A DNA stretch of 64,000 bases from Paenibacillus methanolicus (GTDB lineage Bacteria; Bacillota; Bacilli; Paenibacillales; Paenibacillaceae), in NCBI RefSeq assembly GCF_008124765.1, contig NZ_VNHS01000001.1, positions 558,001 through 622,000 of the forward strand. Direction: 5' to 3'. The position numbers and the translations under genes are program-made. Every line of letters begins with the position of its first letter. Position 1 is the first letter of the stretch. Under the pieces are notes generated by a model that searched no databases, was not told the origin of the DNA, and saw only the letters and a list, made by a program, of their open reading frames with translations. This document shows, piece by piece, positions 10,109 to 18,800 of the stretch.

Positions 10109-11176
10109 ATGTCTGCTCGCCAAATTTTACCGATTGCCACGCCTGATCTCATTTCATACGCGCACTTGTCTTATTTTCTATCCATCTTGTACACGGACAA
10201 GGACGCGCTGAGATGGGTGTACAGCAACTATATCCAATTGTATGTCAGGCACTGGAGCGAAGGTTCGATGGTCGACTATTATACGCAAAATCCCGAAATC
10301 CATCAGGTGCCGCCGCTAAGCGGCGCTCCGCGCCTGACCCGGGATGTTGTCAATCGATGGTCCCCGAGCTTTACCGAATTTGCTCGCCGAAGCATTCAAG
10401 ACGGCTTCTATGTGATCGCGTTCGTAGACGATTACGATATTCCAGGAACGGTCGCCTACCAGAATCGCTCCAATGCGCACGGCTTGATGATCAACGGTTT
10501 CGACGACGACAGCCGCAAGTTTCACGTTTCCGCCTATTTGACGAATCAGAGCTACGGCCAGACGCTGGTCGGCTACGACGAGATGGAGAAGGCGTATCAA
10601 GGCGTCGGCTCGAAGCCGTTTTTTTATACGGACTACGTGTTCCTGTACCAGCTGAATGAATTCGTTAAATCTCGTTATCCGTTTCAATTGCCTTGGGTGA
10701 TGGAGCAGTTGGAAGACTACCTGTACGCCAAGCCCTCGAATCGAAGAATGATCGCGTTCGAAGAAACCAGCGATCTGCCGCCTACGTGGGGGATCGAGAC
10801 GTTCGACTGGATCATTCGCGAATCCGAACGTCAGCTGGCCGGCGAATCATTCCTGGATCACCGTCCGTTCTACGTGCTCTGGGAACACAAAAAAATGATG
10901 AATCGCCGCCTGGCGTACATGGAGCAGCAGGGCTACTTCGCGTTTTCCGGCGAGGCGGCCGCCGAATACCGCGCCGTCGAACAAACGGCGATGCTCGTTC
11001 GCAATTTGAAATTCAAGCATATGGTGAGCGCCGACGACCGATACATGGCCCAGTTGATCGACGGATTGAAGGCCTTGAAATCGGCGGAAGCGCTGGTGAT
11101 CGAGCGGATGCTGGAAGAATACCGGCGTTCGCTTCGCGCCGACGAAGAGAACGCCAGACGCGTGGAGCAAGTTTGA
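10109..11176 (+). CDS. BtrH-N-terminal-like protein of the NRPS operon
   Basis: A soluble protein of 355 residues with no signal peptide or membrane helix. A central stretch (GFYVIAFVDDYDIPG, then NAHGLMINGFDDD and KFHVSAYL) resembles the N-terminal part of BtrH. That is a papain-fold family seen in antibiotic clusters, where such proteins move an acyl group from a carrier protein. The His of NAHGLMI would fit the catalytic or structural His of that fold. No convincing catalytic Cys precedes it, so activity is uncertain. The C-terminal third is helical and charged. It begins 27 bases after the first NRPS with GGGGAGGAA before its ATG, so it is in the operon. A role in release, transfer or tailoring of the peptide is inference. 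The family assignment is by eye and moderate. Confidence 0.5.
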   Translation: MSARQILPIATPDLISYAHLSYFLSILYTDKDALRWVYSNYIQLYVRHWSEGSMVDYYTQNPEIHQVPPLSGAPRLTRDVVNRWSPSFTEFARRSIQDGFYVIAFVDDYDIPGTVAYQNRSNAHGLMINGFDDDSRKFHVSAYLTNQSYGQTLVGYDEMEKAYQGVGSKPFFYTDYVFLYQLNEFVKSRYPFQLPWVMEQLEDYLYAKPSNRRMIAFEETSDLPPTWGIETFDWIIRESERQLAGESFLDHRPFYVLWEHKKMMNRRLAYMEQQGYFAFSGEAAAEYRAVEQTAMLVRNLKFKHMVSADDRYMAQLIDGLKALKSAEALVIERMLEEYRRSLRADEENARRVEQV

Positions 11177-11226
11177 ATAGAACGCGCGCGTCGTCATTCT
11201 GCAACAGCTCACAAGGGGGAATCGAG

Positions 11227-14200
11227 ATGGATGCGCTGGAAATTCGGAAACTGTTGGCAAGCGGAAAATGGGATAACGAGAGGCGGTTCTGGTCCGAACT
11301 GCTCGAAGGAGATCGGGAGCTGACGCGCCTACCCGAGGATCGTCGTCTAGGCGATCAGGCGCAGCCGCTTATAGAGGAATGGCGAACGGCGTTCGGAACC
11401 GAGTTATCCGGCAAAATCAACGCGATTGCGAGGGGATCGGATCTAGCGGCCTTCCTCGTATTGCTAAGCGGCGTTCAACTGGTCGCCAGATTGTACGCTT
11501 GCGCGCAGGAGGTGCTCCTCGTAACCCCCGTCTTCGACGGGCAGGCGCAAGGCGACGGGCAAGCGGTCAACCGCTTGCTCCCCATCCCGTTCGCGCCGGA
11601 TCCGGAACGCACGGGACGCGACAATCTGAATGCGCTTAAGAACCGTTTGGCCGCCATCCTGGATCATCAGAACTATCCGTTCGCGCAGCTTGCGGCGGAT
11701 CGGGGCTGGAGCAGCCTGGAGGAGGCGGACAGCTTCCCGATTCCGATCGCGGTTGGCTGCGAGCGCATCCATGCAAAGGGAATCCTCGATCGGACGAAGG
11801 CGGACTTCGCGTTCTGGTTCGCGCACCGGGAAGAGGAGTGGGCGCTGGAGGTCCGCTTTAACCCGAGGCGCTATTCCGACGCTTTCGCGCAATCGGTTGC
11901 GGCCCGCGTGCGGCTAGCTCTGGACCGCTTGCTCGGCAATCTTGACGTTCCGCTCTCTTCGATTCAACTCCTGGAGGACTCCGAGCGGGATGAAGTGCTG
12001 CGGACGTTCAATGATACGGCCGCGCCTTTCCCCGGCGACCGGACGCTGCATCGTTTGTTTGCGGAACAAGCGTCTGCTTCCCCATACGCCGTCGCCGCGA
12101 TGTTCGGCGACGATACGATCACGTATCGCGAACTGGACGAGCGGTCCAACCGGCTGGCGCGGCTGCTTCAAGGGGCGGGAATTGGCCCGGAGACGCGCGT
12201 CGCGCTGCTGTGCAGGCGCTCGTTCGATATGCTCGTCGGCGCGCTCGGGATCTTGAAGGCGGGCGGAGCCTACGTGCCGATCGAGGCCTCATGGCCGAAG
12301 CGCCGGGTGCAGACGGTTCTGGAGCAGGTCCAAGCAGCTTGCATCGTCACCCAGCGCGACGTGTTCGCTCCCTTGGCGGAATTGCCGTGGATGATCTCGA
12401 CGCTTCGCCAGGTCGTACTGCTGGACGATGAAGGAGACGCGCCGGGCATCTCCCATCCGGAGCAGGAATCGGTTGTCCGGATGTTCGACGAGTTGGCGGC
12501 GAATGCTCATGACCGCGTGTCGGCCGGCGGCTTCATCAGCTCGTATACCGGCCTGTTCCTAACCGAGGCGGAAGTCGACGAATACCGGGATCGGGTCGCG
12601 GGATTGGCGGCTCCGTTCGCCGGCGAAGGCAAGACGGCGCTCGAGATCGGCTGCGGCTCCGGCCTCATTATGTTCGAGCTGGCGGGCCGATTCGCCGTGT
12701 ATACGGGGCTTGATCCGTCTTCGAAGACGCAGGACGGGAACGCGAGGCGAATAGTGACAGAAGGGCGGGATGCCGGGCGAATCCGGCTATTGACCGGCTT
12801 CGCCGATGAGATCGCGGGAATGGCGGACGATTCGTATGACGTCGTGCTGCTGCCGAGCGCCATTCAGTTCTTCCCCGATTACATATATCTAGAGCGCGTG
12901 CTTCGCGAAGCGGCTCGGATCGTTCGTCCGGGCGGGGCCGTCATCGTGGCGGACGTGCCGGACGAATCGGCGAAGGAGGAGTTCCGGGCTTCGCTGGAAG
13001 GGTTCAAGCGCGGCCATGGCGCGTACTACAATACCCGCGTCGGATTGGATCAGCATCTATACGTGCATGAACGATTTTTCGCCGGATTCGCCGATCGGCT
13101 CACCGGTTTGCGGGCGGACGTCCGCAAACGGACGGAAGGGTTCAAGAACGAGCTCCGCTTCCGGTATGACGTCGTGCTGACGAAGTCTGCGGCGTCCGAA
13201 TCCGGCCGTGCCGCAGATGCGAGTTGCGATTCAACAACGGACTGGCGTCAAGAAGGCGTGGTCTACTATACGAATCGCCACGTGGAGCAGGAAGACGCCG
13301 CGGAGTTGCCGGAAGCGGCAGACCCGTCGGGAACGGCGTATATCATCTTCACCTCGGGGTCTACGGGTACGCCCAAAGGCGTCGTCGCGTCCCATCGTCC
13401 GGTCGTTAACACGATCGACTGGGTGAACGGTTCTTTCGGCGTCGTTCCCGAAGACCGGCTGTTCTTTATCACGTCGCTCTGCTTCGACTTGTCCGTATAC
13501 GACGTATTCGGCACGCTGGCGGCCGGCGGAACGATCGACATCGTATCCGAAGAGGAGATTCGCAGACCGGAGACGTGGCCGCGAAGGATGGCGGACCGTG
13601 GCATTACGATATGGGATTCCGCGCCGGCGGCGCTTGCGCAGAGTCTTCCTTTCTTCGAGAAGCACGAAGGTCCGATGGCTCCGGTACGACGGTTCCTGTT
13701 AAGCGGCGACTGGATTCCGCTGACGCTGCCGGAGCAGCTGGAGCGCTTATTCCCGGGCAGCCGGGTCGCGGCGCTGGGCGGCGCTACCGAAGCTTGTATT
13801 TGGTCGAATTATTACGAGGCGAAAGCGATCGATCCGCAATGGTCTAGCATCCCATACGGGAAGCCGATCCGCAACGCCAAGTATTACATTTTGGACCGGG
13901 AGCGGCAGCCTTGTCCAATCGGAGCTCGCGGCGAATTGTATATCGGCGGAGCGTGTTTGGCTAGCGGCTATCACGACGACGCTCTGACAAGAGAACGGTT
14001 CATGGCCGATCCGTTCGATCGGGCGGACGGCGCGCGCATGTACCGTACGGGGGATATGGCCAAATGGATGGCGGACGGCAATATCGAGTTTCTCGGCCGC
14101 GTCGACCGCCAGGTGAAAATCCGCGGTTTTCGCGTCGAACTCGGTGAAATTCAGACGAGGCTGCTTCGGCATCCCGACATTGGCCAATGCGTCGTTATTG

Positions 14201-14679
14201 ACTGCCCGGACGGCACAGGTCAGCGGGCATTGTGCGCCTATTATGCCGCTGAAGAGGAGCATTCGTATCGCGCGCTTCACGACTACTTGAGCCAGGATTT
14301 GCCGAGCTACATGATTCCGTCCTATTTCATCCGGTTGGATACGATCCCGGTCACGTCGAACGGGAAGGTGGACATCTCCGCGCTGCCGAATCCGCTGACG
14401 GTTGTCCGCTCGGACGCCGAATACGAGCCGCCGGCGAATGAAATTGAAGCCGAGCTTGTGGAGATCTGGCAGGCGCTGCTGGAAATCGAGATCGTTGGCG
14501 TGAACGATAACTTCTTCGAACTGGGCGGCCACTCGCTGCTCGCGATCAAGCTCGAGATCGAGATGGAGCAGCGGGGACTCCTCATTGCGCCCGAAGATTT
14601 CTTGAAATGCTATACGATTCGAGAATTAAGTCCATACACGACGAAGGCGGCAGGCGCCGCTGCCGTAACGGCAAGCTAG
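11227..14679 (+). CDS. NRPS: half C - A interrupted by a methyltransferase (Cys-like) - T
   Basis: The reading frame is open upstream, but the start is the ATG at 11227, behind AAGGGGG; this gives 1150 residues. Residues 1-240 are again only the C-terminal lobe of a condensation domain. The adenylation domain begins normally through core A2 (GGAYVPIEASWP near residue 350). It is then interrupted by about 240 residues of an SAM-dependent methyltransferase (LEIGCGSG at 472-479, GLDP, IVRPGGAVIVADV). It resumes at A3 (FTSGSTGTPKGV, about 708-719). The pocket code reads D-L-Y-D-L-S-L-I-W-K, one residue from the known Cys code with N at the fourth position. A carrier domain with Ser-1103 (ELGGHSL) closes the protein; there is no thioesterase. 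It is probably the last module. N- or S-methyl-Cys is a possible unit, not proven. Confidence 0.9.
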   Translation: MDALEIRKLLASGKWDNERRFWSELLEGDRELTRLPEDRRLGDQAQPLIEEWRTAFGTELSGKINAIARGSDLAAFLVLLSGVQLVARLYACAQEVLLVTPVFDGQAQGDGQAVNRLLPIPFAPDPERTGRDNLNALKNRLAAILDHQNYPFAQLAADRGWSSLEEADSFPIPIAVGCERIHAKGILDRTKADFAFWFAHREEEWALEVRFNPRRYSDAFAQSVAARVRLALDRLLGNLDVPLSSIQLLEDSERDEVLRTFNDTAAPFPGDRTLHRLFAEQASASPYAVAAMFGDDTITYRELDERSNRLARLLQGAGIGPETRVALLCRRSFDMLVGALGILKAGGAYVPIEASWPKRRVQTVLEQVQAACIVTQRDVFAPLAELPWMISTLRQVVLLDDEGDAPGISHPEQESVVRMFDELAANAHDRVSAGGFISSYTGLFLTEAEVDEYRDRVAGLAAPFAGEGKTALEIGCGSGLIMFELAGRFAVYTGLDPSSKTQDGNARRIVTEGRDAGRIRLLTGFADEIAGMADDSYDVVLLPSAIQFFPDYIYLERVLREAARIVRPGGAVIVADVPDESAKEEFRASLEGFKRGHGAYYNTRVGLDQHLYVHERFFAGFADRLTGLRADVRKRTEGFKNELRFRYDVVLTKSAASESGRAADASCDSTTDWRQEGVVYYTNRHVEQEDAAELPEAADPSGTAYIIFTSGSTGTPKGVVASHRPVVNTIDWVNGSFGVVPEDRLFFITSLCFDLSVYDVFGTLAAGGTIDIVSEEEIRRPETWPRRMADRGITIWDSAPAALAQSLPFFEKHEGPMAPVRRFLLSGDWIPLTLPEQLERLFPGSRVAALGGATEACIWSNYYEAKAIDPQWSSIPYGKPIRNAKYYILDRERQPCPIGARGELYIGGACLASGYHDDALTRERFMADPFDRADGARMYRTGDMAKWMADGNIEFLGRVDRQVKIRGFRVELGEIQTRLLRHPDIGQCVVIDCPDGTGQRALCAYYAAEEEHSYRALHDYLSQDLPSYMIPSYFIRLDTIPVTSNGKVDISALPNPLTVVRSDAEYEPPANEIEAELVEIWQALLEIEIVGVNDNFFELGGHSLLAIKLEIEMEQRGLLIAPEDFLKCYTIRELSPYTTKAAGAAAVTAS

Positions 14680-14702
14680 CTCCGTACGGTTCGGCGAGTG
14701 TC

Positions 14703-15015
14703 ATCAAAGCGGAAAATGCGGTCAGGTTAAGGAAAAACGTCCGATGAAGCCAACAAAGGCCAATAGTTGACAGGCTTAAGTCATAGGACGGACTTCAAAA
14801 CCTACTGAAGCTTTGTCCGACAGGACAAAAGCGTGCCCCGCTCAAGCCAATCCGCCCACCGCGAACAAGTGAGCCATCACGAAAACGGGAGTCCAGAGGG
14901 CAAAGCCCTTTGGAGCCTCCTCGGCGGAGGAGGTGGGAGGAGGGAGCAACAAAAAGTCGGGTCAAAGGACGGAGCCCTTCTTAACCTGACAGCCTTGATC
15001 AAGCGGGAAATGGGG
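14703..15015 (+). ncRNA. Structured RNA element, possibly HEARO/omega-RNA-like
   Basis: The 344 bases between two biosynthetic genes hold no credible gene but are densely self-complementary. An 11-base arm (14721-14731) pairs perfectly with 14980-14990 and encloses everything else. Inside lie CGGACTTC...GAAG...GTCCG (about 14789-14819), GCTTTGTCC/GGACAAAAGC (14809-14832, one bulge, sharing bases with the previous hairpin), GCTCA/TGAGC (about 14840-14874), AGGGC-AAA-GCCCT (14897-14909) and CCTCCTC-GGCG-GAGGAGG (14916-14933). An imperfect direct repeat of about 18 bases flanks it (14703-14721 and 14998-15015), as if the element had been inserted. The block around 14789-14835 resembles what I remember of HEARO (IscB-associated omega) RNAs, but no IscB gene is present. 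That it is a structured RNA or mobile relic is likely; the family name is tentative. Confidence 0.5.
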
Positions 15016-15023
15016 AGAATCGC

Positions 15024-15761
15024 ATGAAGCTGATCTGCTTGCCGTATGCGGGAGCTTCGGCGGTCATTTATATGAAATGGAGAAGGACGCTCGGTCCCGA
15101 CTTCGGCTGCGTGCCGCTCGAACTGGCCGGGCGCGGCGTTCGGGCGGGCGAACCTTTCTACGAGGACATGGCGGAAGCGGCCGAGGACATCGCGGCGCGG
15201 CTGGTTCAGGAGAGCGGCGGCGAGCCGTACGCCGTATTCGGCCATTCGATGGGCGCGATGATCCTGTTCGAAGCGCTCCGCTTGATTCGGGACCGGGGGC
15301 TGCCGCGGCCTGCCGCGATCTTCTTCTCCGGCAGGCCCGCGCCGGATCTCGCCCCGCCGGAAGAACCGATTCACGAGCTTCCGGACGATGCGTTCGAGAG
15401 CCGCATATTGGGGATGGGCGCGACTTCGCCTGAATTGTTCGCAAGCGAAGGGCTCCGAAAGGTGTTTATGCCGATATTGCGAGCGGATTTTCGGCTAGTA
15501 GCCGCTTACCGTTACGTGGAGCGCGAGCCGCTGCCGTGGGCATTCGCGGTATTGGCCGGCGCGGAAGAGAAATGGACGGATGCGGAAATGGCAGGCTGGC
15601 GGCGGCATACGACGAAGAACTGCGTGATCGTGCGCATGCCGGGCGGTCACTTCTACTGGCAGCAGGGCGAGGGAGCGACGGCGCTGCCGGCTCTGCTTCG
15701 CCGTGAATTGCAGCAAGCGGAATGGTTGGAGATGAGCCGCGTTCAGGATTCGCGCGGCTAG
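15024..15761 (+). CDS. Type II thioesterase of the NRPS/PKS operon
   Basis: A 245-residue alpha/beta hydrolase of the external thioesterase family (GrsT, SrfAD), which clears wrongly loaded or stalled carrier proteins. The start LICLPYAGASA, the nucleophile elbow FGHSMGA with Ser-75, and PGGHFYW with His-209 are typical. The acidic residue region reads AGAEEKWTD, where the family usually has Asp, so Glu or a neighbouring Asp may serve. The ATG at 15024 follows GGGGAG. It is the only thioesterase seen in the cluster and no synthase has one fused. It may therefore also act in release, which would be unusual for a type II enzyme. Confidence 0.92.
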   Translation: MKLICLPYAGASAVIYMKWRRTLGPDFGCVPLELAGRGVRAGEPFYEDMAEAAEDIAARLVQESGGEPYAVFGHSMGAMILFEALRLIRDRGLPRPAAIFFSGRPAPDLAPPEEPIHELPDDAFESRILGMGATSPELFASEGLRKVFMPILRADFRLVAAYRYVEREPLPWAFAVLAGAEEKWTDAEMAGWRRHTTKNCVIVRMPGGHFYWQQGEGATALPALLRRELQQAEWLEMSRVQDSRG

Positions 15762-15806
15762 CACGGAAGCCGTTATACCGGCGCGAATCCGCTTGGGAGG
15801 AGTTGT

Positions 15807-18800
15807 ATGATGAAGCCGTTCCGCAATTTGACGGACGTGCTGGCTTACGGAGCCGGCACGGGCAAAAGCATCGTGTTCATACATAAAAAATCCGAAATCC
15901 GCATGACGTATCGCGAGCTGTACGCCCGCAGTCTGCGCGCGGCATCCCGCTTGCGGTCGAAGGGCTGCCGAATGCAGGACGAAGTCGTCATTCGGCTGGA
16001 AGACCCGCAGTCGTTCCTTATCGCTTTTTGGGGCTGCTTGGTCGCCGGCATGGTGCCTGTCCCGCTCGCCGCAGGCGGCAGCGAGGAGCATCTTGCCAAG
16101 CTTCGGCAGGTATGGAGGCGGTTGAACCGGCCTTGGCTGCTGTCGGATCCCGATTTTACGGCAAGCGAAGGAGATCCATGGGGAGCCGGGCGTAGTCTGG
16201 CTCCCGAAGAGCTTCTGAACAAGGGAGAGGATATGGCGGAAGCGGCGATTGATGAGGGATCGGCAAGAAGATTAGCTTCCGAGCCGATTGACGAAGCCGA
16301 TCTGCCTTGCCGGCCCGATTCGGGGGCGATCGCCTTCATTCAATTCTCGTCCGGCTCTACGGGCGATCCCAAAGGCGTCGTGCTTACCCATGCGAACCTG
16401 CTCTCGAATATGGCGGCGATTGTCGCCTGCTCGGGAACGACCGAACGCGATTCTTCTCTTAGCTGGATGCCCCTCACGCATGATATGGGGTTAATCGGCT
16501 TTCACCTGTCTCCGATGTATGCGGGCATGGATCAGTATATCATGCGGCCCTCGCAGTTCATGCTGGACCCGATGTTATGGCTTTCCAAGGCGCATGAGCA
16601 CCGGATTACGTCGCTCGCCTCGCCGAATTTCGGTTACCGGCATTTTCTCGCCTCTTATAAATCCAAACATGCGGAAGGTTGGGATTTAAGCTGCGTTCGG
16701 CTCATATTCAACGGCGCGGAGCCGATATCCGCCGAATGGGCCGAGAAATTTTTGGCGGAGATGGCGCCGCATGGCCTAGCTTCCGGTGCCATGTTCCCCG
16801 TATACGGAATGGCCGAAGCGACATTGGCCGTCACGTTCCCGCCTGCCGGGGAACGGCTGACTTCCGTCCGCCTGGATCCGGAAGCGCTTCGAATCGGCGG
16901 GGAGGTTCGCTTGGCGGAAGCGGGAGAAGACCGCGCGGTGTCATTCGTCGATGTCGGCAGCCCGGTGCGGGACTGCGAAGTTCGGATCGCGGACGAATCG
17001 GAAGCGCCATTGCCGGAAGGGCGGATCGGCCATATTTTCATTCGCGGGGCAAATGTCGCCGGAGGCTATTACAACGATCCGCAATCGACCGAGCGGGCGC
17101 TCGCGCCGGACGGCTGGCTGCGTACGGGCGATATCGGTTACATGTCGGGCGGCAGACTGGTCGTGACCGGCCGCCGCAAGGACATCATCTTCGTTCGCGG
17201 ACGCAACGTTTATCCGCACGATCTGGAGCAGCGGGCCGAAGCGGCCGACGGGGTCGGATACGGCAAAGTCGCCGCCTGCGGCGTGCGCAGCCCGGCTGCG
17301 GGCGAAGAGGAAATCGTGCTCTTCGTGCAGCATCGCGGCAAGCCGGAGAAGTTCGCCGCCACGGCAGAGCGGCTGCGCCGCCGATTGAACCGCGAGACCG
17401 GACTCGATATCGGGCGCGTCGTGCCGGTTCGCCAACTGCCCCGTACGACGAGCGGCAAAATCCAGCGCTATAAGCTGGTCGAGCGGCTGAACGCGGGGGA
17501 ATGGGACGAGGCGCTAAGCGAGCTGGAGTCGCTGCGATCCGAGACCGAGGCGGCTGCATCGATTGCCGCACCGTCCGCTTCGGTCGCCAGCAGCGAGCAT
17601 CCGGATTTGCGCCGTCTAGCCGCAATATGGAGCGACACGCTCGGGCTGGGCTATATCGGAGCGGACGATCATTTTCAAGAATCGGGAGGGAATTCATTAA
17701 AGGCCGCGCAGGCGCTGGCCGGCATTCGCATGGAATGGGGGGTGGAGCTGTCGTTCCGCGACCTGTACGATTGCCCGACGCCGCGGCTGCTGCTGGAACG
17801 GATTCATCGTGAAGGAAGCCAACCGTCATCGGAGCCGCTCAGCTTGCCGCCTGCGCCGATTCGCGCCGATGGCCGTTATCCGACGACGATCGCGCAGCGG
17901 CGGATGGCGCTGGCGGAACAGGCGGAGGACATCGGCTGCGCTTATCATATTCCGGTTGCGCTGGCGGTCGAAGGGCCGATGGAGGCGGAACTTCTGAGAG
18001 AGGCGCTTCAGGCGCTAATCGATCGGCACGATATGCTGCGCGCTTCCTTCCATTGGGAGCAAGGAGAACTTGTCCAGCAGATTCATCATCCGGGCGAGGT
18101 TGCCGCCGACTTGAAGGTATATGAATGCGCTGCGGCAGACTTCCCTGATCCGGGCAAGCCGGAGGACGCCGCGCTCGGCGATTCGCTGGCTCCGTTCGAT
18201 CTGTCTTGTCCGCCTATGTTTCGGGCAGCCATGTGGACGGACGGAGCGTATCGCCATCTGCTGCTGCTGAACGTGCACCATATTGCGGCTGACGGTATCG
18301 GCATGAATGTGTTGATGAAAGAGTTCGCCGCTTTGCTCGGCGGGGCGTCGTCACCGAATCCGGTCCGATCGTATATCGATTATGCGGTATGGGAGCGGGA
18401 AGCGTCTCCACATTGGAAGCCGGAGTCCGAGTCGTTCTGGATGGAGCAGCTGAAGACGGCCTATCCTGCGCTGCAATGGCCGGATGCGGCGTCCAGACCA
18501 GCCCGCCGCACGTATCGAGGCGGCATGGTGCGGAAGGAGGTACCCGCCGATACGGTGCGGAGTTGGGAGCGCCAAGCGCGTCAGGATTCGGCGACGATGG
18601 CATCGCTGCTGTTGAGTTTGCACGCCGTTACGGTAAGCCGGTACGCCCGTCAGCCGGAGCTGTCGATCGGCTTGCTCGTAGCGGGCCGAACCCATCCCGA
18701 TACGTCAGCGATGGTCGGCATGTTCAACAATTTCGTTCCGATCCGGCTGGCGGCGGACGGGAGCCTTAGCTTCGGCGAGCTGCGCCGACTTGCGCAGGAC

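Noticed and set aside
10693..11226. A 178-codon upstream extension of the second NRPS frame
   Set aside because: It overlaps the BtrH-like gene in another frame, is Arg/Ser-rich and unlike any NRPS; the ATG at 11227 has a clear ribosome binding site.
14680..15023. Group II intron as an explanation of the structured element
   Set aside because: I found neither a domain V hairpin nor the usual 5' GUGYG and 3' AY ends, and there is no reverse transcriptase gene.
14833..15027. A 64-residue open frame in the gap before the thioesterase
   Set aside because: It runs through perfect hairpins and encodes a Gly/Arg-rich string without a ribosome binding site; the region is better explained as structured RNA.
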